Shown: positions 1 through 7,951, numbered from the stretch's first letter. The stretch: DNA of 47,821 bases from Candidatus Cryptobacteroides avicola (GCA_017695115.1 JADILV010000003.1:1-47821), one strand, 5' to 3'. Notes: a model not told the origin generated them from the letters alone. A program made the numbers and translations.

Positions 1-126
1 GGAAAATGAGAGCCCGACCGCTGCTTTTTTGCATTTTTTGCTCATTTTTTACCTATTTTTTATAGGTGAGCGAGCATCTTTTTGACCTTTTTAGGCTGGA
101 ATTACTGGCCGACCTTGCTCCGGAAT
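1..126. other. Probable CRISPR leader-side flank, T-rich, with inverted repeat
   Basis: The 126 bases left of the array hold no credible gene. They are rich in T runs. They contain a perfect 6-bp hairpin, ACCTAT (51-56) with ATAGGT (62-67) around a T5 loop. An outer arm pair, GCTCA (40-44) with TGAGC (67-71), sits beyond an unpaired T6. Repeat decay is greatest at the far right end of the array, so this side is the more likely leader. I found no stretch complementary to the first half of the repeat, so no tracrRNA anti-repeat is visible here. The assignment as leader is inference. Confidence 0.4.
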
Positions 127-1337
127 ACCTAGGTTTGATGTAGAAAAAGGATGAATTACAACCGGTGTTCCATGAGGAAAACAGTATTGAACGTTGTGGT
201 TTGATGTAGAAAAAGGATGAATTACAACCCACAGTATCTATGCCGCAGCCGCGAAGCGTTGTGGTTTGATGTAGAAAAAGGATGAATTACAACTCCAGGC
301 AACCTTACAGCCTCCCGTCCATTGTTGTGGTTTGATGTAGAAAAAGGATGAATTACAACCTTCAGGCCGTCTATGACGCTATCGCGGATGTTGTGGTTTG
401 ATGTAGAAAAAGGATGAATTACAACTGTCGTGTTCTTCGGGACAATAGAGGAGTTGTTGTGGTTTGATGTAGAAAAAGGATGAATTACAACAGCAGATAG
501 GCATTACAGAATATACATATGTTGTGGTTTGATGTAGAAAAAGGATGAATTACAACCTTGAAATGACGGAAATAACACCTGAAGAGTTGTGGTTTGATGT
601 AGAAAAAGGATGAATTACAACTTTAATAATGTTTTCCAATTTTGAAAATATGTTGTGGTTTGATGTAGAAAAAGGATGAATTACAACGTCAGTAACAATC
701 TCAGTAACACGAACCTGTTGTGGTTTGATGTAGAAAAAGGATGAATTACAACTGCCGGAGTTTCCTTCAGGTCCGCGACCATGTTGTGGTTTGATGTAGA
801 AAAAGGATGAATTACAACCAAGAGCCTTAGCACGATTGACAAGACCTAGTTGTGGTTTGATGTAGAAAAAGGATGAATTACAACAGGGCTATGCTCTTGC
901 TAATCGTCTTTCTGTTGTGGTTTGATGTAGAAAAAGGATGAATTACAACGTATCCGCCAACCTAAAGAGCATAGAGGAAGTTGTGGTTTGATGTAGAAAA
1001 AGGATGAATTACAACCTCAGAAAGCTTTGTCATAACAGGAGACTGTTGTGGTTTGATGTAGAAATAGAATGAATTACAACGACCACCAACAACAAGAGAA
1101 GATGGGTCTAGTTGTGGTTTGATGTAGAAAAAGGATGAATTACAACCAAATATCACGTCATCCAAACCCCGCATAGTTGTGGTTTGATGTAGAAAAAGGA
1201 TGAATTACAACCTGATGCCAGGAAGGTAATGCATGAGGCTGTTGTGGTTTGATGTAGAAAAAGGATGAATTACAACTGCCGTAATGGACCGAATAGAGAA
1301 GGAAGTGTTGTGGTTTGATGTAGGAGTAAATTACAAC
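127..1337 (+). CRISPR. CRISPR array, 19 repeats and 18 spacers, no cas genes in window
   Basis: The repeat is 36 bp, starting GTTGTGGTTTGATGTAG and ending GGATGAATTACAAC. The outer GTTGT and ACAAC ends are complementary. Repeats 2-18 are full length (193-228 through 1241-1276). Only repeat 15 (1045-1080) deviates, with two substitutions. Repeat 1 (127-162) matches only from base 6 onward. Repeat 19 (1307-1337) has an internal deletion and substitutions and is 31 bp long. Ten spacers are 30 nt and eight are 29 nt; all differ. A 36-nt GTTG...CAAC repeat with about 30-nt spacers fits type II-C (Cas9) systems of Bacteroidota, but type VI-B (Cas13b) repeats share the same length and ends. The type therefore stays open without an effector gene. 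Strand is given by analogy with type II repeats that begin GTTGT. Decay at the right end marks it as the older end. Confidence 0.97.
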
Positions 1338-1398
1338 AATATTCAGATCTCCCGTCGCCTTCTTTTGTGTTATATGGCCGTGGTGGTTTGCCTGGTGG

Positions 1399-2454
1399 TC
1401 ATTCCGGTTTGCCGTTCCAGGTCATGTGCCTGTAGACCGCTTCTGAAATATCGGCTATTATTCTGGCAGTGGCGGCCGGTGTTTCGCGTGAATTCCTGAC
1501 GAAAACGGCCAAGGTGTAGTATCGTCCATCAGGGAGTATGATGAAGCCGGCATCGTTGAGGCCGATGATTCTGCCGTGGCTGTCTTTATCTCCAGTGCCG
1601 GTCTTGTGCCCGATGGCAGCTCCTGTCCCGGACAACGGTGCGGCCAGCCGGTCCTGCCCTGTAGTGCAGGTCATCATGGTCTGGAGTACGAAGCCCAGAT
1701 GACGGTTTTCGGAAAGTTTTCGTGATGCTCCACCGGGAAGTTCGTTGCCGCTTTCTGCGTACCCGGCTGTAACCATCAGACGCAGAAGTCCGGCGGCTGA
1801 TGAAGGCCTGCTCCAGTTCGCCCCGCATAGTCCCGTGTCCTTATGCATCTGGTCCTCTGTGACCGCTATCCCGAACCCTTCTATTCCTAATGACCTGATA
1901 TACCTGTCTGTAGCAGCTGGTCCACCGAAATGTTTGAAAAGGATGTCACAGGCGTTGTTGTCGCTCAGCTGGAGAGTGTAGCGTAGCAATGTCCTGACCG
2001 GGACTTCCCAGGACCGTTTGTTCCTGTCTGACAGCAGGCTGTCCCGCAGAGGACTGTAAGTGTCGCGTTTAAGATCGCCGTCCTCTACTGCAATTCCAGT
2101 GTCAAGAGAGAATCCGCCCCTGCTCAGCGAATCCGTGACCCAAAGAGCCTGATGCATCTTCATTACGCTCATTAGCGGGTACATCCGGAAGTCATTGATC
2201 CTTATAATATACGGACGTCTCTTTCTGCCGTTTCCTGCATTTGCCCCAAGTTTGCCGGAAACAGGGGAGTCCGCTATGAGAGTTACCCCGACATCGGCAT
2301 CCGCATCCCTGATTATACGGCGGATTTCAGATTTCAGACGCCCGGCATTCAGGTCGGCAGGGCCTGTGCCGGAGAGTTGCCGTGCGTATGCATGGCAGGC
2401 AAGGTGCAAAAAAAGGCAGGCGGCTGCAATTTTCAGAAAAACATTCATGGGCAT
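1399..2454 (-). CDS. bla: Class A2-type beta-lactamase (CfxA/CepA-like)
   Basis: A secreted serine beta-lactamase of about 351 residues, predicted to hydrolyse penicillins and cephalosporins in the periplasm. The N-terminus is a signal peptide (hydrophobic residues 5-22). The active-site motifs are all present: SVMK at 96-99 (nucleophile Ser96), SDN at 164-166, a Glu at 200 in a TEDQMH context matching the omega-loop general base, and KTG at 284-286. The sequence around these motifs resembles the Bacteroidota A2 subgroup (CfxA, CepA, CblA). It is slightly longer than CfxA, partly from a basic stretch near residues 70-88. A second ATG at 2448 is an equally good start. It lies 40 bp downstream of a co-directional hypothetical gene and has no obvious promoter of its own, so co-transcription is likely. 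The stop lies 61 bp from the CRISPR array. Substrate spectrum cannot be read from sequence. Confidence 0.93.
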   Translation of the reverse strand: MPMNVFLKIAAACLFLHLACHAYARQLSGTGPADLNAGRLKSEIRRIIRDADADVGVTLIADSPVSGKLGANAGNGRKRRPYIIRINDFRMYPLMSVMKMHQALWVTDSLSRGGFSLDTGIAVEDGDLKRDTYSPLRDSLLSDRNKRSWEVPVRTLLRYTLQLSDNNACDILFKHFGGPAATDRYIRSLGIEGFGIAVTEDQMHKDTGLCGANWSRPSSAAGLLRLMVTAGYAESGNELPGGASRKLSENRHLGFVLQTMMTCTTGQDRLAAPLSGTGAAIGHKTGTGDKDSHGRIIGLNDAGFIILPDGRYYTLAVFVRNSRETPAATARIIADISEAVYRHMTWNGKPE

Positions 2455-2494
2455 CTCGGTATTCCGTATATCATTATTGATGTGCCGGTTTTGG

Positions 2495-3085
2495 CTATGA
2501 TACCGGTCTTCCGTTCCTGTCCACTGTATCCAATCTGACTTTCTGGAACTTGTAGCCGTCTTTTTTCAACTGGACAGCGGCACCGATGCGGAACATTGCG
2601 CGGGTTGTCCTGGCAAATACATGGAATGCCATTACGCTCTGGCTTTCAATGTTTTCATGACGTATTCCCGAAATGGCCTGCTGGGTACATGCCAGCAGGA
2701 GGCCGGTTATAGCTCCGGCCTCCGGAGATCCAGGCTTATAGCCCAGTATGTCCTGCATTATATGGTCATCCATGTCGTCGAATCCCCGCGGACCATGCAG
2801 CGCTTCATATTTTTCGCTATGGTGCCTGCCCCAGTCCATGTCCCACCATTTGGCCACGGCCATTCCGATATAGCCGGCCCAGCCGATGGCGGCCTCGGGG
2901 AATGAGCCCAGGTTGGGTACGGCTTCCGCCATGTATTCCGGTGCAAACTCTTTCCATTTGCTGTCTATATCATCTGATGCCAGCAGAACGCCGTCAAGCA
3001 TCCCCAATGAGGAACAGAGTTTCAGAAGCCTGTCTGTCAGGGCTGTTTCATATCTGTCAAGATACTCTATGTCTTTGCTTTCCAT
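2495..3085 (-). CDS. Conserved Bacteroidales hypothetical protein
   Basis: A soluble protein of 196 residues with no signal peptide or clear membrane segment. It starts MESKDIEYLDRYE and is rich in Trp, Asp and Met. I recognise it as a type of protein conserved in Bacteroidales genomes but know no function. The reading frame stays open upstream to 3166, but that extension runs back through the promoter element at 3105-3156, so the ATG at 3085 is the start. It is the first gene of a probable two-gene unit with the beta-lactamase. A glycine/alanine-rich segment in the middle (around GWAGYIGMAVAKWW) is moderately hydrophobic and could be a buried helix. Function unknown. Confidence 0.8.
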   Translation of the reverse strand: MESKDIEYLDRYETALTDRLLKLCSSLGMLDGVLLASDDIDSKWKEFAPEYMAEAVPNLGSFPEAAIGWAGYIGMAVAKWWDMDWGRHHSEKYEALHGPRGFDDMDDHIMQDILGYKPGSPEAGAITGLLLACTQQAISGIRHENIESQSVMAFHVFARTTRAMFRIGAAVQLKKDGYKFQKVRLDTVDRNGRPVS

Positions 3086-3104
3086 TATTATCATTTTGTG
3101 CGGA

Positions 3105-3156
3105 CAAAAATAGGAAGAAGCCGAGAGCAGAGCAAATTTATTTGTTATGCCGAGGC
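3105..3156 (-). promoter_or_regulatory. Promoter/operator module, copy A
   Basis: Read on the minus strand, this carries a Bacteroidota sigma-70 promoter: TTTG (3136-3133), a 20-bp spacer, then TATTTTTG (3112-3105), followed about 20 bp later by the start codon at 3085. The -33 box lies inside the palindrome AACAAAT-AA-ATTTGCT (3146-3131), and the element begins with GCCTCGGC. The whole 52-bp block matches copy B at 28061-28112 in 49 of 52 positions, including the spacer, which normally would not be conserved. That argues for a shared regulated promoter rather than two independent ones. It should drive the hypothetical gene and the beta-lactamase. Confidence 0.75.
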
Positions 3157-3233
3157 GTAACAGCATTAATGACCGAAGGTCAAAAATAGCGATATTCCGG
3201 GGAATATATAAAACAACTGTTCATTCTCTTGAT

Positions 3234-3241
3234 TAAATTTG
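3234..3241 (+). promoter_or_regulatory. -7 promoter box for the metallophosphoesterase
   Basis: TAAATTTG fits the Bacteroidota -7 consensus TAnnTTTG and lies 18 bp before the ATG at 3259. No good TTTG is seen at -33, so this rests on the -7 box and its position. Confidence 0.45.
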
Positions 3242-3258
3242 CATTTTTCTGTTGAATT

Positions 3259-4260
3259 ATGGAAATACTTTTTGTAGCGATAGCGCTTGTCTTTGTCAGT
3301 GTGATCATACTCTTGATTCTTTTATTGGTAGCCGGCATTTCCTCCGCTTTCGGAACTGGTTTCCAGACGGTGTTCGTAAACGGGCTATGGGTGCTTCTTC
3401 TACCGCCGGTAATTGTATTGGCAGGCTATCTGTTCGGTCGCAACTCTTTGGCTGTTAATCATATTGAAGTCGGGTCGGAGTCTGTCCCGCCTGCGTTCGA
3501 CGGATACCGGATTGTCCAGATATCAGATATGCACCTCCGTTCGTTCAGAGACAGACCGGAAGTCCTGTTGAAGATAATAGGAAGAGTAAATGCCGAGAAT
3601 CCGGACCTTATAGTATTCAGCGGAGACCTGGTGACTACGCATCCTGATGAGATTCTTCCTTTTATGGATATGCTGGGACAGCTGGAGGCGGAAGACGGTG
3701 TCGTTTCCGTAATGGGAAACCATGATTATTGCCCTTATAACAAATGGGAGTCGGACACAGAGCGTATGGCCGCCATTGATACCGTGCGCAGCAGAGAGAG
3801 GCGGCTCGGATGGAATCTTCTTGACAATGCGCATATAGATCTGGTCCGTACGGACCTTTCCGGCCGCTCCCGTGATACGATATCGGTCATAGGCGTGGAA
3901 AATATTTCGGCAATGAAACAGTTCGAAACCCACGGTGATCTGGGGAAAGCCGCGGAAGGGGCAGGAGGCGGTTTCAAGATACTCGTTTCACATGATCCGA
4001 CCCACTGGAGGGCGGAGGTCCTCGGCTGGACGGATATCGGGCTCACTCTGTCAGGGCATACGCACAATGCACAACTGCGTCTGTTCGGTCTCGAGCCAAG
4101 CCGTCTGGTCTTCAAAGAGAACAGCGGGCTTTATACGGAAGAGACCGCTTCAGGAAGGCAGATGCTTTATGTGAACGACGGTCTCGGCACGACCCTTTTC
4201 CCTGCAAGGATAGGTGTAAAAGCAGAAATCACAGTATTTGTTTTGAGACATATACAATAA
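3259..4260 (+). CDS. Membrane-anchored calcineurin-like metallophosphoesterase (YkuE-type)
   Basis: A 333-residue protein with two N-terminal membrane segments (about residues 3-28 and 41-60) followed by a cytoplasmic- or periplasmic-facing phosphoesterase domain. The two-metal site is complete: D90-x-H92 (SDMH), GD at 122-123, GNHD at 153-156 and a C-terminal GHTH around residue 276. These are the standard metallophosphatase motifs. The YkuE/YaeI branch acts on phosphodiesters or lipid headgroups, but the substrate here cannot be named. It is monocistronic, with a terminator directly after the stop codon. Confidence 0.85.
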   Translation: MEILFVAIALVFVSVIILLILLLVAGISSAFGTGFQTVFVNGLWVLLLPPVIVLAGYLFGRNSLAVNHIEVGSESVPPAFDGYRIVQISDMHLRSFRDRPEVLLKIIGRVNAENPDLIVFSGDLVTTHPDEILPFMDMLGQLEAEDGVVSVMGNHDYCPYNKWESDTERMAAIDTVRSRERRLGWNLLDNAHIDLVRTDLSGRSRDTISVIGVENISAMKQFETHGDLGKAAEGAGGGFKILVSHDPTHWRAEVLGWTDIGLTLSGHTHNAQLRLFGLEPSRLVFKENSGLYTEETASGRQMLYVNDGLGTTLFPARIGVKAEITVFVLRHIQ

Positions 4261-4261
4261 A

Positions 4262-4315
4262 AGGATGACTCCTGCCATGTCCTGGATCTGTAATAGGAAA
4301 GGGAGGAGTCATCCT
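4262..4315. terminator. Convergent terminator hairpin
   Basis: AGGATGACTCCT (4262-4273) pairs perfectly with AGGAGTCATCCT (4304-4315), a 12-bp stem with a 30-nt loop. On the minus strand the stem is followed by TTTTATT, so it best terminates the Spy-like gene; on the plus strand it follows the phosphoesterase stop immediately. It sits between two convergent genes. Confidence 0.75.
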
Positions 4316-4341
4316 CGGTTTGTCTTATGATCCTGATGTCC

Positions 4342-4887
4342 TTATCTTGCAGGGCAGCAATGTTCAGGACCATGTCTGTGGAAATGTCTGTGGGCAGGTT
4401 GTGGTCCCCTGTCATGATGCGGACCGTGCTGGAAATGCCGTCCTGCCATCTTCATCTGCAGGTCGTACACTTTCTGTATCTGTCGAGGATTCAAGAACTT
4501 GCTGTATTCTTCATAATATTTGACCCTCAAGTCCAGAAGTTTCTGCTGACGGTCAAACCGCTCGCGCATGGCCTTGTCTATTTCCTTGTCGGTCAGCCTG
4601 TCGGCCGTGCTTTCCGGGCCGCGTTTTTCCAGAGGACAGAATCTGCCTTCCGGTCCGGGGCAGACAGCGTGCATTTCCCTGAAATAACCGCAATAGGTGT
4701 CAATGAACTTTTCACGCGTGTTGTCATCCAGCGCCAGTTCGTCTGCGATGCGCCCGGCTTTGGCTTCAATGAAATGATCGGGATCCATTTTCTGTTCCGG
4801 AGCAGGTCCGGGCTGTGCGGAAGCATTGAAACTTAAGATTACCGATATGGCTGTGCCAGCCATGATGATTCTTGATAATGTCTTCAT
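4342..4887 (-). CDS. Spy/CpxP-like periplasmic protein with His-rich tail
   Basis: A protein of 181 residues with a signal peptide ending at ASA-Q near residue 25. The mature part is helical and highly charged. It has a repeated pattern ending in LNPRQIQKVYDLQMKM, which resembles the LTxxQ repeats of Spy/CpxP-family envelope stress proteins. The last 35 residues hold about ten histidines and a CC pair (GPHHDRG, HRHFHRHG, HCC), which suggests metal binding. The ATG at 4887 is preferred because it begins the signal peptide; an upstream in-frame ATG at 4920 would precede it with an odd leader. No sensor kinase or sigma factor is adjacent. Function as a periplasmic chaperone or metal buffer is inferred from composition. 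Confidence 0.65.
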   Translation of the reverse strand: MKTLSRIIMAGTAISVILSFNASAQPGPAPEQKMDPDHFIEAKAGRIADELALDDNTREKFIDTYCGYFREMHAVCPGPEGRFCPLEKRGPESTADRLTDKEIDKAMRERFDRQQKLLDLRVKYYEEYSKFLNPRQIQKVYDLQMKMAGRHFQHGPHHDRGPQPAHRHFHRHGPEHCCPAR

Positions 4888-5024
4888 AACCGATAATTTA
4901 AAAACCGCTATATAAGACACTTGTCATACCGTATGGTTTAATGGAAAGACCTGAAAGGGTACTTTCCGCGTTATGCTGGAAATTCCACCTTTCGGGCCTC
5001 TTCAGGATGCGGAGAAAACGGCTG

Positions 5025-7640
5025 TTATTTCTGGAAATCCCTCAGCAGCCGCTCTCCTATACCTATGATATACCCGCTTGACAGGAACGAGATGTTTCCG
5101 AATCCGTCTACAATAGTGACTACCGGAAGTGCGTCCTTGGAAGAGCCTGCACCTTTCACCAGAGCATCTTTCACTGCACCGTCCTTGTCCGTTCCCAGTA
5201 CGATATTGCCCGGCAGGTTCGGGAAATCTGTTGCCCTGAACCTTTTGGCATTGTCCTCATCGGCAAAAAGCATGAGCATCTTCGCACCGGTCTTTTCTAT
5301 CTCCTGCTTGAATATGGATATGTCGTTGAGAATGTGGTTTGTAGGCTCCTCTCCTGCACCGAGGACCGCGATCACGCACTTGTCTGTTCCTATGAAATCT
5401 TTCAGACTTGCGGTCTTTCCGTCCATTGTAATATACCGTGCATCGAGATTTGCAGTCCCGAGTATTTCAGAAGAATTGACTTTTTCCGGCAGCACAAGCT
5501 CTACCTTTACCTTGCCGTCTTCAGGTACGCTGAAGACATTTATTTCAGAAAGTACTTCACCACCGTCAAGCCTTGTGCCGCTAACCAGAACATAGTCTCC
5601 GGCCTCAAGCCTTGCTCCGTCAGAGAAAAGTTCTTCCACAGCCTTTTCATCATCGAAATTCATCAGTACCATGCTGCCGTCTTCGATTCTGGATATGCTG
5701 AAGTGGGTGTAGTAGCGTGGTTCTTTCACGTCTTTTGTAGGTTTGTATACCAGCACGGCCTTGCCGTAATCATCCGGTTGCGGCAGGGGAGCCTCGAAGT
5801 CTACGTCATATTCTTTGCCTTCGTGACTGTAGCGTACTTTCCCGCTTATTTCGTCCACCCAGGCCGGGATTCCGAGACTTCTGCATGCCGCCACGAAGAA
5901 CAGATCTCTTGAATATCTGTCGGAAACCTTTGATTTCCATGTGCCTACAGGTCTTGTAGGTACCAGTCTCATGCTATAGTCATCAGCCATGAGCAGGTTT
6001 TCACGGCACCAGTCTACGAGTGTCTGCGGATCCTGTATGAACCTTGCGGCAAGTTCCGCCGGGATATTTTCCTGCAGATATGAGCGGTAGGCACTGAGAA
6101 GTTCCATGCGTACTCTCGGGTTGAGGATATTGCGGGTGTTGTCCGCGCTGTTGTACAGATGGTCATCGAGAACCTCTTTAGGGGTGTCGCTAAGGTCTTT
6201 AGGCAGTATGTATCCCAGCAGGTCGAGAGCTTCGCGGGCCATCTCCTTGCTCTTGGCCTCAGTCAGGAATGCCTCGATAACTGCGTGGTTGCCTTTGGAG
6301 TTGACGAGATATCTTGCAGTCCTGTCTACATCCAGTCCGTTCTTTCTTGCGAACGCCTTTCCGTCTTCAAGAGTACAGAATGTGGATACGTATGCGTTCC
6401 TTATAGAATCTTCCTGTGCCATGCGCCTGGTATTCTCGGCCCTTTGTTCTTCAGTTACAGGAGGCAGCTTTTCGTTTTCCTTAGGCGGTACGACGAATAT
6501 CTCAGAGCGGAAGTTGTCCCCGGCCTTGTGTTCCAATACTATGTCCACGGATTTGTCTTTTCCGAAAGTCACCGGACGGAAACCGTATCTCTGTCCGTCT
6601 GTGGCCCATATAAGGGCGTCTCCGCATCCGGCCTCTATCGAGGTCATACCGTCGCTTCCGGCTGTCTTTTTGGCTGCGGAGTAGAACTCTGCGTAGTTGT
6701 ATATCTTGAATTCGACCCTGGCCCCAGGAACAGGCTTTCCTTCCTGATCCACTACCCTGATATCCACGGTAGCGGTCGGGGCATAGTTTTCTGTGACATT
6801 GATTTCGGTGAACAGTTCTGTGCGGCTCATGACCTGCTCCGGCCCGTTGTAGCGGCCGAATACATTGGTATGCATCAGCATTCCCCGGCTTGCGGAACTG
6901 TTGAACCACCCGAGATTCAGGACAGGCTCCGGCTCGCATGCGCCCAGGAAGTACCACTGTCCGTCGGCCCATGCTTCTACCCATGCATGGTTGTCATCCG
7001 TGTGCGCCCATCTCGGGGTGTATACCTGACGTGCAGGGATACCTACTGACCTCAGGGCAGTCACCAGGAAGGTGGATTCTTCTCCGCATCTTCCCGCCCC
7101 GCTGCTTACAAGTGACAGCGGACCTCTGGTCCTGGAATCGGTAGGGGTATATATCACTTTTTCATGGCACCAGTGGTTGACTTCCAGAATGGCCTCTTTT
7201 AACGGCAGGTCTTTCACCCTCGGGGCCAGTTCCTTGAAAAACACTGCACGGGATTCGTCAAGATCCTCGTTGTTCACCCTGATAGGGACCACGAAATGCC
7301 TGTAGAGCATTTCCGGTATCTCTTTTCCCCACGAAAAGGTTTCTCTTGTCTGTTCGCTCAGTCTCACATTCTGAAGGAAATACTCTCCGCTGTAGTTTAT
7401 CATATCCCCGTAAGGCATATAGGCGTAGAGAAACTGAAGCATCTCTTTTTCTCTCGGGGTGAGTGACGGGTCGTTGACAATGGAAGTGGCCCCATAGCCG
7501 CCCAGAAGCTCTACACGGTGGTTGTAGTCTTCCAGTACTGTCTTTTTGTAGGATCTGTCTGAAATGAATCTGTCGCCTGTACTGCATGACGCCAGAAACA
7601 GGGTGGCAGCACAGAACGCTGCCGGCAGGAAATGTTTCAT
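5025..7640 (-). CDS. Transglutaminase-like lipoprotein with a thioredoxin-like C-terminus
   Basis: A lipoprotein of 871 residues with lipobox LASC and Cys19. A transglutaminase-core domain lies around 150-245 with the catalytic Cys185 (GRCGEES) and His218 (DNHAWVEAW). The expected third residue after the WYFLG strand is not a clear Asp. An Ig-like or carboxypeptidase-regulatory-like module follows (about 285-350, VDQEGKPVPGARV). Then comes a second region resembling a decayed transglutaminase fold (about 570-620, CRSLGIPAWVDE). The C-terminal 150 residues resemble a TlpA/AhpC-like thioredoxin fold (MDGKTASLKDF) without a CxxC pair. It stands alone between convergent and divergent neighbours. 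It is probably anchored at the outer membrane or periplasm and acts on peptides or proteins; the substrate is unknown. Confidence 0.8.
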   Translation of the reverse strand: MKHFLPAAFCAATLFLASCSTGDRFISDRSYKKTVLEDYNHRVELLGGYGATSIVNDPSLTPREKEMLQFLYAYMPYGDMINYSGEYFLQNVRLSEQTRETFSWGKEIPEMLYRHFVVPIRVNNEDLDESRAVFFKELAPRVKDLPLKEAILEVNHWCHEKVIYTPTDSRTRGPLSLVSSGAGRCGEESTFLVTALRSVGIPARQVYTPRWAHTDDNHAWVEAWADGQWYFLGACEPEPVLNLGWFNSSASRGMLMHTNVFGRYNGPEQVMSRTELFTEINVTENYAPTATVDIRVVDQEGKPVPGARVEFKIYNYAEFYSAAKKTAGSDGMTSIEAGCGDALIWATDGQRYGFRPVTFGKDKSVDIVLEHKAGDNFRSEIFVVPPKENEKLPPVTEEQRAENTRRMAQEDSIRNAYVSTFCTLEDGKAFARKNGLDVDRTARYLVNSKGNHAVIEAFLTEAKSKEMAREALDLLGYILPKDLSDTPKEVLDDHLYNSADNTRNILNPRVRMELLSAYRSYLQENIPAELAARFIQDPQTLVDWCRENLLMADDYSMRLVPTRPVGTWKSKVSDRYSRDLFFVAACRSLGIPAWVDEISGKVRYSHEGKEYDVDFEAPLPQPDDYGKAVLVYKPTKDVKEPRYYTHFSISRIEDGSMVLMNFDDEKAVEELFSDGARLEAGDYVLVSGTRLDGGEVLSEINVFSVPEDGKVKVELVLPEKVNSSEILGTANLDARYITMDGKTASLKDFIGTDKCVIAVLGAGEEPTNHILNDISIFKQEIEKTGAKMLMLFADEDNAKRFRATDFPNLPGNIVLGTDKDGAVKDALVKGAGSSKDALPVVTIVDGFGNISFLSSGYIIGIGERLLRDFQK

Positions 7641-7756
7641 ATTATATGGTTTAGTTTATGTTTGCCTGTGGGTTCACAGTCTGATGTGTTTTCTTTAAAA
7701 GTCCTGACAATCTTCAAATATACGGAATTCTCCCGATAATCCAACTTTTCCTTTTA

Positions 7757-7860
7757 TTGTCATTTCGACCGGCTGCCGTATTGTCATTTCGACCGACCGG
7801 AGGGAGTGGAGAAATCTGCATGAAGAATCCTGCATATCCGTAGGCAACGGAATGACATTT
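7757..7860. repeat. Dispersed TGTCATTTCGA-type intergenic repeat, two tandem heads
   Basis: TTGTCATTTCGACC occurs at 7757-7770 and again at 7781-7794. The second copy continues through GGAGAAATCT, and the element closes with CGGAATGACATTT (7848-7860), which is roughly inverted relative to the heads. A related copy, TGTCATTTCGAGCGAAG, lies at 14792. The element is noncoding. It is of the kind seen scattered between genes in Bacteroidota genomes. The flanking gap 7641-8079 holds, besides this, the SusC promoter and a short reading frame. Confidence 0.6.
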
Positions 7861-7928
7861 TAGTGGGTATTTTGCAGATATTCATTATTATTTTAATGAA
7901 AAATGGTATCGGAAATTAAATTTTTTAC

Positions 7929-7936
7929 TACTTTCG
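7929..7936 (+). promoter_or_regulatory. Probable -7 box for the SusC/SusD operon
   Basis: TACTTTCG is a common variant of the TAnnTTTG box. It would start a leader of about 135 nt before the SusC ATG at 8080. No clear TTTG is visible at -33, which suits a promoter needing an activator. No SusR, hybrid two-component or ECF regulator gene lies beside this locus. Confidence 0.4.
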
Positions 7937-7951
7937 CAAAATATTAATAAG

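Noticed and set aside
163..1306. Self-targeting spacers
   Set aside because: Reading by eye, no spacer matched the rest of the window over more than a short stretch; a proper search was not possible.
1..1400. A tracrRNA beside the array
   Set aside because: No sequence complementary to the first 15-20 bases of the repeat was found in the flanks; it may lie outside the window.
962..1499. Open reading frames across the CRISPR array and its right edge
   Set aside because: They are translations of repeats and spacers and of the complement of the beta-lactamase end.
3086..3166. N-terminal extension of the hypothetical protein at 2495 (and the similar one before 28142)
   Set aside because: The extensions translate the promoter module itself (GITNKFALLSASSY and LLCSRLLHIFA-like peptides), so they cannot be in the mRNA coding part.
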